DNA of 35,009 nucleotides from a virus: IMG/VR virus record IMGVR_UViG_3300031857_024897, positions 113,746 to 148,754 of that record; one strand, 5' to 3'. Shown piece by piece: positions 7,615 to 14,457 of this stretch (position 1 is its first letter; each line of letters starts with the position of its first letter). The notes under the pieces were generated by a model. It saw only the letters and a program-made list of their open reading frames with translations, ran no database searches and was not told where the DNA came from. The position numbers and the translations under genes were made by a program.

Positions 7615-8259
7615 ATGGATAAAAAATACTCTGTAGTTGTTTTTAAAAACAAAAAACTAAGAAAAATATTAAAAAGGTTTAAGACTAAAGATGGTGCGAA
7701 TAAATTTTATGAAAAGAAACTATCTGATAGCAATTCTATTATTTTTGATAAAAAAATAGAAAATGGAAGAGCGGTTTATTTTGAATTGGCATTAATTTCA
7801 AATGAAAAAAGTGATGACATTATATATAAATCAGATGACTTAGGTCGAAATATTCCTGTCATATCTGAAAATGACAATTTTTCTATAAAAAAAATTGCTG
7901 ACTTTAAATTAATTGAAAAAATCCAAAAAATAAATAGCCAGGAAAAATTAACTCTAGTCCAAATTGTTAATTCATACCTCAAAGGTAATTCAATTAAATT
8001 AATTTCCAAACTAAATAATAAAATTATTATCCAGGATGATGATTCTTTTATTCTATTTAGCTGTAAATCAAATGATGATGCTGATCGTTTTATTTCTACA
8101 CTTGAAGATTACTTACTAAATACCAATAAAAAAAATGCAATACTAGTACGAGATACTGATATTGCACAAAAAAAATATTTGTATGATATGTTTGAAAAAC
8201 TAGGATATAGTAGAGATATGTTGTATAGAGTATCAACTACTCATTTAAAACAAAAATGA
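7615..8259 (+). CDS. Hypothetical protein, 214 aa
   Basis: Unrecognised. The N-terminus (YSVVVFKNKKLRKILKRF, then KTKDGANKFYEKKLSDS) looks like a small alpha/beta domain. The middle is lysine- and isoleucine-rich. The C-terminal third (SFILFSCKSNDDADRFISTL, then NAILVRDTDIAQKKYLYDMF) suggests a second small domain. No signal peptide or membrane span. It is a lone plus-strand gene whose last 23 bp overlap the convergent gene ending at 8237. It is very AT-rich, like its surroundings. Confidence 0.62.
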   Translation: MDKKYSVVVFKNKKLRKILKRFKTKDGANKFYEKKLSDSNSIIFDKKIENGRAVYFELALISNEKSDDIIYKSDDLGRNIPVISENDNFSIKKIADFKLIEKIQKINSQEKLTLVQIVNSYLKGNSIKLISKLNNKIIIQDDDSFILFSCKSNDDADRFISTLEDYLLNTNKKNAILVRDTDIAQKKYLYDMFEKLGYSRDMLYRVSTTHLKQK

Positions 8260-8461
8260 ATTCAATGTTAGATATAACAATTTTAAACATTTTATCTTCA
8301 TTACCAATAACATTGGTAAGTTCATTAATAGTTGAATTAAAATCATCCTTTGACACTTCAAAAACAACTGTTTTATTACCGGTATATAGCTGATCCAGTC
8401 CTTCTGAGATTAAAGCTAATTTACCTAAAATCCCATCAAAACTTTTTTTATCTTTGTCCAT
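8237..8461 (-). CDS. Hypothetical protein, 74 aa
   Basis: Unrecognised acidic protein: a helical N-terminus (KKSFDGILGKLALISEGLDQ), then VVFEVSKDDFNSTINELTNV and a hydrophobic C-terminus (KIVISNIEFIFVLNE). It is the last gene of a minus-strand run, overlapping its upstream neighbour by 37 nt in another frame, which implies translational coupling. Confidence 0.5.
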   Translation of the reverse strand: MDKDKKSFDGILGKLALISEGLDQLYTGNKTVVFEVSKDDFNSTINELTNVIGNEDKMFKIVISNIEFIFVLNE

Positions 8462-8613
8462 AAGGTATGTTGTTTAGGTTCTTCGTCCAAAATTTGTGAT
8501 TTCTTCAATCCAGCCAAAGATTTTGCAAATTCTTGCTTTTCTTTTTCAAGCTCGGCTTGGTCTTTTTGTTTTTCACTGTTCAGCCAGTTCTGTAGTTTCT
8601 GTAATCTGCTCAT
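8425..8613 (-). CDS. Small coiled-coil protein, 62 aa
   Basis: Highly charged helix rich in Lys, Glu and Gln (LQNWLNSEKQKDQAELEKEK), ending in a basic-hydrophobic tail (WTKIKKVLMGF). It overlaps both neighbours, by 41 nt upstream and 37 nt downstream. Such double overlap is unusual, but the composition is protein-like and the ATG is well placed. Family unknown. Confidence 0.5.
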   Translation of the reverse strand: MSRLQKLQNWLNSEKQKDQAELEKEKQEFAKSLAGLKKSQILDEEPKQHTLWTKIKKVLMGF

Positions 8614-8998
8614 TGTTTATTTTTGTAGTATCTTTCTTTATATCAAAAGTTAGATTGTATAAATCGCTTATTGGGTATTTACTGAAAAAGGTATCCAGCT
8701 CATTTTTTTTCTGCACCAATAACAATTCTTTTGCTTCATTTTCCTTATTATATTGAATAAGACCTTTAATATTGTCAAATTGTGATTCCATTGATAAATC
8801 ATTTAATTCACAAAAAAAAGAAAAAGTCCTGTAGCCTTCAGAAATTTGTTTCTGTTCTGCAACTGTTTCTTTGTCAACAAATTTCTTAATGAGTTTCCAT
8901 TTTTCCGGGAAAGAGACATCTATGCTCAAAAACTTATCCAATTTCCTTATAGAAATTAAATAAGGTAAAATTTGCTCTAAATTTTCATATAATTTCAT
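8573..8998 (-). CDS. Hypothetical protein, 141 aa
   Basis: Unrecognised, mainly helical: YENLEQILPYLISIRKLDKF, PEKWKLIKKFVDKETVAEQK, NKENEAKELLLVQKKNELDT, with a polar Thr/Glu tail. Its ATG lies 2 nt after the stop of the two-span membrane protein gene (9001), so it belongs to the operon 9355 to 8237. A cytoplasmic adaptor or accessory role is possible, but nothing specific is visible. Confidence 0.6.
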   Translation of the reverse strand: MKLYENLEQILPYLISIRKLDKFLSIDVSFPEKWKLIKKFVDKETVAEQKQISEGYRTFSFFCELNDLSMESQFDNIKGLIQYNKENEAKELLLVQKKNELDTFFSKYPISDLYNLTFDIKKDTTKINNEQITETTELAEQ

Positions 8999-9000
8999 TG

Positions 9001-9180
9001 CTAGTAAATAACGTAGGTTATTATGTATGATAACATCATACCATAGAAAATTAATTCTGTGTTTGTTAACTTAACATGTTTCGCCGGTGTACTAAGTATT
9101 GAAAATATAATGATAGCAAACAATCTTATAATTGCCAATATCGAAAAAACAAGTATGTAAAACAAACAAAGATTAATCAT
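9001..9180 (-). CDS. Small two-span membrane protein, 59 aa
   Basis: A short frame read directly: ATG at 9180, TAG at 9001. The product has two hydrophobic helices: CLFYILVFSILAIIRLFAII (about residues 5-29) and IFYGMMLSYIITYVIY (44-59), joined by a short basic loop (TPAKHVKLTN). The start overlaps the Hc1-like gene stop by 8 nt (ATGATTAA), and its stop is 2 nt before the next ATG, a coupled arrangement that supports it as real. An inner-membrane location is likely; a holin-like role is possible but unsupported. Confidence 0.65.
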   Translation of the reverse strand: MINLCLFYILVFSILAIIRLFAIIIFSILSTPAKHVKLTNTELIFYGMMLSYIITYVIY

Positions 9181-9355
9181 TTTTATTCTTTCTTTCTTCT
9201 AAGATTGTTTTTCTTAATGCTAACATATCTTCCTTAATTTCAAGGGCAAGCTTCCTAGCTCTGGTTCCAGCACTATCATTACCTTGACTAAACTTACGAA
9301 GTTCCATTGATATAGTCTCAGTTTTAGCTTTTAATTCATTAATAAATTTTTCCAT
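9173..9355 (-). CDS. Histone H1-like protein (Hc1-type), 60 aa
   Basis: Resembles the small Hc1-like proteins widespread in Bacteroidetes. Seen pattern: MEKFINELKAK, then helical residues with a GNDSAGTRARKLALEIKE core, then LRKTILEERKNK. The AGTRARK..L..IK signature and total length (about 60) fit the family well. Hc1 of Chlamydia compacts DNA; the Bacteroidetes short forms are presumed nucleoid-associated. The phage copy may bind phage or host DNA. It heads a coupled operon with the two-span membrane protein. Likely acquired from a host. Confidence 0.75.
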   Translation of the reverse strand: MEKFINELKAKTETISMELRKFSQGNDSAGTRARKLALEIKEDMLALRKTILEERKNKND

Positions 9356-9392
9356 AATTAATTCTATTTAAATTTATGTTTATTGTAAAGAT

Positions 9393-9839
9393 TTATCTTA
9401 TAATATTTTTGTCCAACAATTTATAAAATCTCAAACATAAGTCTAATTCATATTTGGTATGAGGCTTGTAGTGATCAAAAATGCCTGAGAAATACCGAAT
9501 TATTTCATTTTTTAACTTGGCTTCATCATGAGAATAATAAATCTCTAAGAAAAGAGTTTTAAAATATTCATAATGCTCACCTTCTTCTCTGAAATAGATG
9601 TTTTCTTTCTTAAAATTTTGAATGGTATTGTTCCAGCACCATTTAAAATGGTTAATGTTATCGTTTAATGATGTCGTGATCCTTGTCTCAACAGGAACAG
9701 AGGTTCCTCCAAGATATGTTTTTTTTATTAGATTAGTAAGAGAGATTAAAAAATCTAAAAAAAGTTCACTTTTTTCTGGTATTAAGTTATTAACGCTTAA
9801 CCAGGTTTCGATATCTTCTTTAGTTATGTTTTTCGCCAT
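9393..9839 (-). CDS. Hypothetical protein, 148 aa
   Basis: Unrecognised all-helical protein with several aromatic residues (HFKWCWNNTIQNFKKENIYF, YFKTLFLEIYYSHDEAKLKN, YELDLCLRFYKLLDKNIIR). No membrane span or signal peptide. It is preceded by a terminator hairpin (9842-9873) that ends the upstream transcript only 3 nt before its ATG, so its own transcription must start within or near that structure, or depend on read-through. Confidence 0.6.
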   Translation of the reverse strand: MAKNITKEDIETWLSVNNLIPEKSELFLDFLISLTNLIKKTYLGGTSVPVETRITTSLNDNINHFKWCWNNTIQNFKKENIYFREEGEHYEYFKTLFLEIYYSHDEAKLKNEIIRYFSGIFDHYKPHTKYELDLCLRFYKLLDKNIIR

Positions 9840-9841
9840 TT

Positions 9842-9873
9842 AAAAAAAAATTCCATAGATAAGTCTATGGAAT
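9842..9873 (-). terminator. Rho-independent terminator after the EF-hand gene
   Basis: On the minus strand ATTCCATAGA pairs with TCTATGGAAT (10 bp) across a 4-nt loop and is followed by nine T. It ends the transcript of the 9906-10943 gene. Confidence 0.8.
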
Positions 9874-9905
9874 TAATATAATAAAAAAAATAATTAAATT
9901 AAATA

Positions 9906-10943
9906 CTATTGTGTTGGTTTTGTGTAATTTGTTAAAACATTAATTCTATTGAACTCTTCATGTAATATTGTCTTTTCAGACTCATTTTTAGATTCTAACT
10001 TAGCTAATATATCCTGAGATGTCTTTTTAGTTTTAGCTTTACCTAAAGCACCCTTAGGCCCTAATTTACTACCAGCATAATCTATAGGTGTAGGATATCT
10101 TTTATATGACGCATTTTTTTGTTCCTGGCCGTAATAGTTGTTTTTATAATTTTTCATCATTCTCTCACCCAATTCACTTTCAACCGCATTTGCATATTTT
10201 TGAGAATTACCTGATTTAGCATCACCTTTTAAATATCTCGCTATTCTCTCATCATCAAAATGTATTTCATCTGGTATTAAATTTGTCATACCAGGATGTG
10301 AAAATGCGTCAACATATTCATCAACAGCATCTGAAGGGATATAGGCTTTCTTATCCATTTTAGCTAATTCACCATTACCCTTTGGAAATCCTTTAGGGTT
10401 TGGATCAAATTTACCTTTAGATCCATCTTTAAGGTACTCATTCATTTTTTTAGCAACATCCTTAATAGCCTGGTTGTTTTCCTGCTTAGATTTTTTTAAA
10501 ACTTTCTCTGTCTCAGCTAAACCTTTTGCTTTTTTTTGCTCAGAAACAATATTATATATCAAAAATCTAAGTTCAGATTCTGTCATTTTCATCGTCTTTT
10601 TCTTTGATTTTTTACCTCTATTTCTAAGCATTTCAAAATCTTCTCGATCTAATTTGTTATTACGATTTAAATCTATCTTATGCTGACGGCCTTTTAATTC
10701 GTCATTTATATTATGTTTTTTATTTTTTGACTTTTTATTCCTTAACCTTTTAAAATCATCCCTATCCAATTTACCATTTTTATTCATGTCTAGCTCCCGC
10801 TGACGGCCATGAAGCTCATCATTAATTATACTATCGTCAGTTTGCTCATTATTTAATCTTTCCTTTAAACGGGAAACTAGAGAGTTTGCTTTATCTTCCA
10901 AAGCCTCATTTATAATTTGTTGTGCTATTCTATCGTATCTCAT
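9906..10943 (-). CDS. Protein with two tandem EF-hand-like calcium loops, 345 aa
   Basis: Large hydrophilic, Lys/Asn-rich protein. An internal duplication of about 39 residues (INDELHGRQRELDMNKNGK and INDELKGRQHKIDLNRNNK) places two EF-hand or dockerin-like loops at about residues 52-63 and 91-102, each with D-x-N-x-N/R-x-K-L-D-x-x-D ligand positions. A motif MTESELRFLIYNIVSEQKK follows near residue 120, a short segment often seen in proteins of aquatic phages. The C-terminal part is low complexity with GKFDPNPKGFPKGNGE. The start is the ATG at 10943; the codon before it is TTG. Function unknown; a calcium-stabilised virion or scaffold protein is an inference. Confidence 0.65.
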   Translation of the reverse strand: MRYDRIAQQIINEALEDKANSLVSRLKERLNNEQTDDSIINDELHGRQRELDMNKNGKLDRDDFKRLRNKKSKNKKHNINDELKGRQHKIDLNRNNKLDREDFEMLRNRGKKSKKKTMKMTESELRFLIYNIVSEQKKAKGLAETEKVLKKSKQENNQAIKDVAKKMNEYLKDGSKGKFDPNPKGFPKGNGELAKMDKKAYIPSDAVDEYVDAFSHPGMTNLIPDEIHFDDERIARYLKGDAKSGNSQKYANAVESELGERMMKNYKNNYYGQEQKNASYKRYPTPIDYAGSKLGPKGALGKAKTKKTSQDILAKLESKNESEKTILHEEFNRINVLTNYTKPTQ

Positions 10944-10969
10944 CAATTAATTATTTATATATAAATAGT

Positions 10970-11530
10970 TTATAGATATATTTTATTCAAATTTTTCTCT
11001 ACTAATTTATACAGTTGAAAAAAATTAATCTGATTTTCTTCTGAAATTCGATTCAAAATATTAACTAATTGTTTTCTTTCTGTTAGTTTTAATGCGTTAA
11101 TATCTCCTTGATTACAGTATGGATATTTTTTACATTTCTTTTTAACCGTAACAAATTTACCCCCAGGATATAAAGGTTTCTTAGCCCCCCTCCAATCTTT
11201 TTTACTGGTAGATTTAGCCCACATTGCCGGTGTTTCATATGAACCAGAGGATGACGCCCCTACAGCTTCTTTCGCTTCAGTTTTTTTCGATTCAAAATTT
11301 ATAGGCGCAGAATATTGGCCAGAACCCCCACTAGCGGTAGCTTCTTTACTTTCTAACTTTTTCTTAGCACAGGCTTTTTTATTCTTAGGATCTTTACAGT
11401 CTAATTTTCTTTCAGATAGATTAGATGTTATTGAGTTATACATTCCGGCTCCCTCAGGCGTGGATAACGCCCCAGAATTAGATATTTTCTCCCTTAACGT
11501 ATCACTAAATGTTTGTAGTAAATTTGACAT
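10970..11530 (-). CDS. Low-complexity protein with GSGxYxxP motifs, 186 aa
   Basis: The ATG at 11530 is chosen because it forms a TAATG stop-start overlap with the upstream gene; the longer frame to 11557 runs into that gene. It contains two related motifs, ASGGSGQYSAPINFESK and ASSSGSYETPAMWAKS, separated by Lys/Glu/Ala linkers, then KKDWRGAKKPLYPGGKFVTV, a Cys-Lys cluster (KKKCKKYPYCNQGDINALKL), and a helical tail. Four cysteines (two in CKDPKNKKAC, two in CKKYPYC) could bind metal. It lies just upstream of the EF-hand gene and may be a virion component, but this is not demonstrated. Confidence 0.6.
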   Translation of the reverse strand: MSNLLQTFSDTLREKISNSGALSTPEGAGMYNSITSNLSERKLDCKDPKNKKACAKKKLESKEATASGGSGQYSAPINFESKKTEAKEAVGASSSGSYETPAMWAKSTSKKDWRGAKKPLYPGGKFVTVKKKCKKYPYCNQGDINALKLTERKQLVNILNRISEENQINFFQLYKLVEKNLNKIYL

Positions 11531-11775
11531 TACGCATTTTTTAATCTTGGCTCCCATTGACCTCTATTAGCCCACATTTGGTAGTAGAACTCACGAAAAA
11601 CTTTTATTATGATGTCTTTGACATCCCCCTCCAGTTTCCCATCACGAATTTCTTTTGAGATGGTATCCAAAAGCCTATCCTCATATTGCTTAATAGTATT
11701 CTGCCCTAAGAAATCTTTAACTTCTTTGCGGACGATCACTTCAATATCTTTTATGTCACTATTTGTTAATGCCAT
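11530..11775 (-). CDS. Hypothetical protein, 81 aa
   Basis: Small helical protein (NSDIKDIEVIVRKEVKDFLG; DVKDIIIKVFREFYYQMWAN), ending RGQWEPRLKNA. The amphipathic helix pattern looks like a conserved phage protein, but I cannot name a family. It starts one nt after the stop of the neighbouring gene at 11777, and its stop overlaps the next ATG (TAATG), so it is part of one continuous operon. Confidence 0.6.
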   Translation of the reverse strand: MALTNSDIKDIEVIVRKEVKDFLGQNTIKQYEDRLLDTISKEIRDGKLEGDVKDIIIKVFREFYYQMWANRGQWEPRLKNA

Positions 11776-11776
11776 A

Positions 11777-12181
11777 TTATTTTATAATTAAAATCACAAA
11801 TGTACTAACCACGTTAAAAAAAGCTGAAAGCCGGTACCAAAACATATTCTTTTTTTGTTGCTCTAGCTGATTAAATGCGATTTCATTTATTTCTTTATAC
11901 TGAGCCATTTGTGCCTTATTATTTGTTATAACTTTTAAATAGTTTGTATTAATACTATCCATCATGAATATAACACTATCTTTCAAACCGATAATTTCTT
12001 GCTGAACTAAAATCTTATCTTCATATTTACCTAATATTTTCTCGGTAGAATCTTTCTCGATCAGTTCTTTAATTATTAATTTTGCTGTCTGCTCATTTAT
12101 TTTTATCGTATTCGTATCTGGTTGAGAAAAACATATAAATGTCTGAATTATTAAAACTATCGATAGAATTAATTTTTTCAC
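11777..12181 (-). CDS. Exported coiled-coil protein with C-terminal membrane anchor, spanin-like topology
   Basis: 134 residues from a GTG at 12181. The N-terminal signal sequence is MKKLILSIVLIIQTFICFSQ. The body is a charged helical region (about residues 25-110), and a C-terminal transmembrane helix follows (RLSAFFNVVSTFVILIIK). Exported N-terminus plus C-terminal span is the layout of unimolecular spanins, although the signal lacks a convincing lipobox (TFIC precedes the only candidate Cys). The first 89 nt overlap the 3' end of the upstream gene in another frame, as spanin genes often do. It lies two genes downstream of an amidase. The spanin role is inference from topology and location. 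Confidence 0.6.
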   Translation of the reverse strand: MKKLILSIVLIIQTFICFSQPDTNTIKINEQTAKLIIKELIEKDSTEKILGKYEDKILVQQEIIGLKDSVIFMMDSINTNYLKVITNNKAQMAQYKEINEIAFNQLEQQKKNMFWYRLSAFFNVVSTFVILIIK

Positions 12182-12479
12182 TTGTGTTTGTTTTTATTGT
12201 TGATATATCTTTGTTTATTATGTCGATTTTAGAATATGTACTAACAATTTTGTTATTTATCTCTGTAATTTCAGAATTATAAGTTTCAATCTTAGTTAGT
12301 AAGTGCTTGTTCTCAGAATGAATTGAATCCAATTCTGTCTTGATTCTTTTTATTTCATCAGCACTGTCAACACTATCGTTATTCATTTTGCGTAGCAGAT
12401 ACACAGTATATAAAAGGCTCAAAATAACAACAGTATATATTATTATATTTAGCAGATTGCTAGCAGATTTTAATTTCAT
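12093..12479 (-). CDS. Single-span coiled-coil membrane protein, i-spanin-like
   Basis: 128 residues: one transmembrane helix near the N-terminus (LLNIIIYTVVILSLLYTVYL, about residues 9-28) followed by a long periplasm-facing coiled coil (IKRIKTELDSIHSENKHLLT, then EINNKIVSTYSKIDIINKDI). This N-in anchor plus coiled coil is the layout of inner-membrane spanin subunits. It overlaps the preceding gene by 4 nt (ATGA) and the following exported gene by 89 nt in a different frame. No sequence family recognised. Confidence 0.6.
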   Translation of the reverse strand: MKLKSASNLLNIIIYTVVILSLLYTVYLLRKMNNDSVDSADEIKRIKTELDSIHSENKHLLTKIETYNSEITEINNKIVSTYSKIDIINKDISTIKTNTSEKINSIDSFNNSDIYMFFSTRYEYDKNK

Positions 12480-13090
12480 ACTCCCATATTTTTAGGCGAT
12501 GTTCTTTTTCTAGCAGCAGTTACTTTTGACCACTTAGCTTTAAATTTTTCATAGTAAGATTGTAAGTCATTTATCATACCTAAGAACTCTTCATCAATTT
12601 TGATCATATCTCCATTTATGTAAATTCCATTATTTTCCCCTATCGTAAAATAGAAATCTAAATCAAAATCAATAATCTTACCCCCCCATTCTACATCATT
12701 CTGATAAATATGTAAGGCATCAAAATTAACTAATGATGAAACGTCTTCTATAAATTCATCCATTGTCTCCTGGAACGCAATTTTCTCGTCTGTTGTAAGT
12801 TCCAACTGCGAACGATCAGTTCCATGCATAGTTAATATACCACCAGAAATTCTGTAGGATTGCTGTTTGTCTCCTTTTTTATCTTCAGTATCTTCATCAC
12901 CTTTTTCCTTTTTAAAGCTTTTTTTTATGCTTTTTAAAGGATTAATTCTTTGTCTTAAATCTGAAGAGTCTTGCTCTGTCAATAAGTAATTACTAAGAAT
13001 TTCATTACTTTCGCTTACTCTGTCTTTACCTAATAATCTTTTTGATGCAGATAAAAGACCGCGTATTTCTTCATACCTTGAGTCGCTCAT
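12476..13090 (-). CDS. Hypothetical protein, 204 aa
   Basis: Unrecognised. A helical N-terminus (SRYEEIRGLLSASKRLLGKD), a lysine/glutamate-rich linker (about residues 50-75), and a C-terminal domain with alternating strands and helices (SYRISGGILTMHGTDRSQLE; VEWGGKIIDFDLDFYFTIGE). It overlaps the amidase gene and the following membrane gene by 4 nt each (ATGA), so it is strictly coupled within the putative lysis operon. No membrane span, so it may be a cytoplasmic or virion protein carried in that operon. Confidence 0.6.
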   Translation of the reverse strand: MSDSRYEEIRGLLSASKRLLGKDRVSESNEILSNYLLTEQDSSDLRQRINPLKSIKKSFKKEKGDEDTEDKKGDKQQSYRISGGILTMHGTDRSQLELTTDEKIAFQETMDEFIEDVSSLVNFDALHIYQNDVEWGGKIIDFDLDFYFTIGENNGIYINGDMIKIDEEFLGMINDLQSYYEKFKAKWSKVTAARKRTSPKNMGV

Positions 13091-13680
13091 TTTTCTAATT
13101 GGTTTTTTAAAAATTTAAAATCAAAAGCAGGGCTTAAACTTGTAACTTCCATACTAAAATTACTATACGTTATAACCCCCTCATATTTTTCGGCATAATC
13201 TATTTTTGTATTATGGCCTATAAATTTTTGGTTTATGTTTAAACTATTTGTTACTTCTCTTATGACATCTATGCAAGAATTAATTTGATCTTGTGTGTAT
13301 GGCTGCCAATAAAAGTAGTCACGCCATTTTTTCTCATAAATGTCTCCATTATAAATATCTCCAATCCAATTAACAAATCCTGTTTCTATGGGAATTTTTT
13401 CAAGCCACCCTAAATTTTCTAGAGTTATTATAACAGAGTTTTTATTCATATCCGTTTTTTTAAAAAAATTGGTATATGCATTATCGGGTAATAACTTGTA
13501 TACATCACCATTCCTTGATATAACAAAATTCGGTACCTTATCGTAATCGCCATTATTACGATAAAGTACCGAATTGAGATAATCCGTAATATTCCTGGAG
13601 GTGTGTGTTAATATGATCTGTTTCTTAGTTTTACTCTTTTGGTAATTGTTAGAAACGTAGTTTTCAACGATATTAGCCAT
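13087..13680 (-). CDS. N-acetylmuramoyl-L-alanine amidase-like endolysin
   Basis: 197 residues resembling Amidase_2/PGRP zinc amidases, which cut the bond between muramic acid and the stem peptide. Seen: KKQIILTHTS with the first zinc-ligand His near residue 26; VPNFVISRNGDVYKLLPD, the typical strand-turn; NSVIITLENLGWL; and NQKFIGHNTKIDYAEK with the second His. The C-terminal SLSPAFDF aligns with the usual D/C-P-G-P-x-F-D-W segment, but the expected Asp/Cys ligand position holds Ser, so activity or the third ligand is uncertain. There is no signal peptide, so it would need a holin. A 21-bp hairpin lies within codons 36-51. It overlaps the 4-TM protein gene by 8 nt. Confidence 0.75.
   Translation of the reverse strand: MANIVENYVSNNYQKSKTKKQIILTHTSRNITDYLNSVLYRNNGDYDKVPNFVISRNGDVYKLLPDNAYTNFFKKTDMNKNSVIITLENLGWLEKIPIETGFVNWIGDIYNGDIYEKKWRDYFYWQPYTQDQINSCIDVIREVTNSLNINQKFIGHNTKIDYAEKYEGVITYSNFSMEVTSLSPAFDFKFLKNQLEK
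13527..13575 (-). other. Long RNA hairpin inside the amidase coding sequence
   Basis: Arms 13527-13547 and 13555-13575 are complementary over 21 bp. The single mismatch on the plus strand becomes a G-U pair in the minus-strand mRNA. The loop is 7 nt (aatggcg in mRNA sense). The structure spans codons 36-51 of the amidase. It is far longer than expected by chance in a coding region. Confidence 0.8.
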
Positions 13681-14455
13681 TCCTCCTAGTATAACTTAAA
13701 CGCTTTATTTTTGGTATAAGAGGATCCTCTTTAGGGACCTCTAATTCCTGTTGTGTAACTTCAGGTGTTGTTTCGGATGTATATGGTATATCATCAACTA
13801 CGGATACCTGTTCAGTTTCTGTTGGAGTCGGCTCTGGTGTTGGCTCTGGCGTTGGTTCTGGTTTAATTTCGGGTTCTGTTGGGTTTGGGACTCGTTTCAA
13901 CTCAGATAATTTTTTTTCTAGCTCTTTAATTTTATCAATTAACCCAGATACATCATCGTTTTGTTTTTCTTCAACAACTTCTGCTGGCTCCATTTTACTA
14001 GATCTAAATTTAACCAACATATGTAGGAATGACAACGATATCAAAGGTAGCATTCCACCTGAGAACATAGAAAGTATTCTTTTATGACCAACAATATCTG
14101 TTTTTTCAATATTAAATAACTCCGCAATAGGGGTTATTAGGTCAATCCAGTCTTTAAATTCTTTACTCTCTATATTAATGTATGTGTATGAGTAGAAGAT
14201 ATTTCCTACGAATTGGATTATTGTTACAATAGCAAACGGAAAATATACCTTACTACCCATCTCAGCAGAAATTGCTGCCAAAGCAGCTAAGGCAGCAATT
14301 TCTACAGCAACAGATAAATAGATTGACCAACTAGCCGGATTGGTTACACCATACCAATTTGTGACATGTGATATTGAAACCAAAGCTACCAGGATTATTG
14401 GTACTATGAACGAAAAATATATTATTGATTTAAAATTTCTTTTAATCCAACTCAT
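13673..14455 (-). CDS. Four-span membrane protein with Pro/Glu/Thr-rich tail
   Basis: 260 residues. Predicted transmembrane helices: IIYFSFIVPIILVALVSI (about 11-28), IYLSVAVEIAALAALAAIS (45-63), VYFPFAIVTIIQFVGNIFYS (70-89) and GGMLPLISLSFLHMLVKF (about 132-149). The cytoplasmic or periplasmic tail has a short coiled coil (GLIDKIKELEKKLSELKRV) and a PEPTPEPTPEPTPTE tract. It lies directly upstream of the amidase with 8-nt overlap, so a holin or other lysis role is possible, but it is larger than typical holins. The ATG at 14455 precedes the first span. Confidence 0.65.
   Translation of the reverse strand: MSWIKRNFKSIIYFSFIVPIILVALVSISHVTNWYGVTNPASWSIYLSVAVEIAALAALAAISAEMGSKVYFPFAIVTIIQFVGNIFYSYTYINIESKEFKDWIDLITPIAELFNIEKTDIVGHKRILSMFSGGMLPLISLSFLHMLVKFRSSKMEPAEVVEEKQNDDVSGLIDKIKELEKKLSELKRVPNPTEPEIKPEPTPEPTPEPTPTETEQVSVVDDIPYTSETTPEVTQQELEVPKEDPLIPKIKRLSYTRRNG
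14267..14303. repeat. 13-bp perfect inverted repeat within a membrane-protein gene
   Basis: AGAAATTGCTGCC (14267-14279) and its exact complement GGCAGCAATTTCT (14291-14303) flank an 11-nt loop, inside the codons for the second membrane helix (EIAALAALAAIS). No T-run follows, so it is not an obvious terminator. Part of the symmetry may come from the Ala-rich coding, but the arms exceed what that needs. Confidence 0.6.
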
Positions 14456-14457
14456 AA

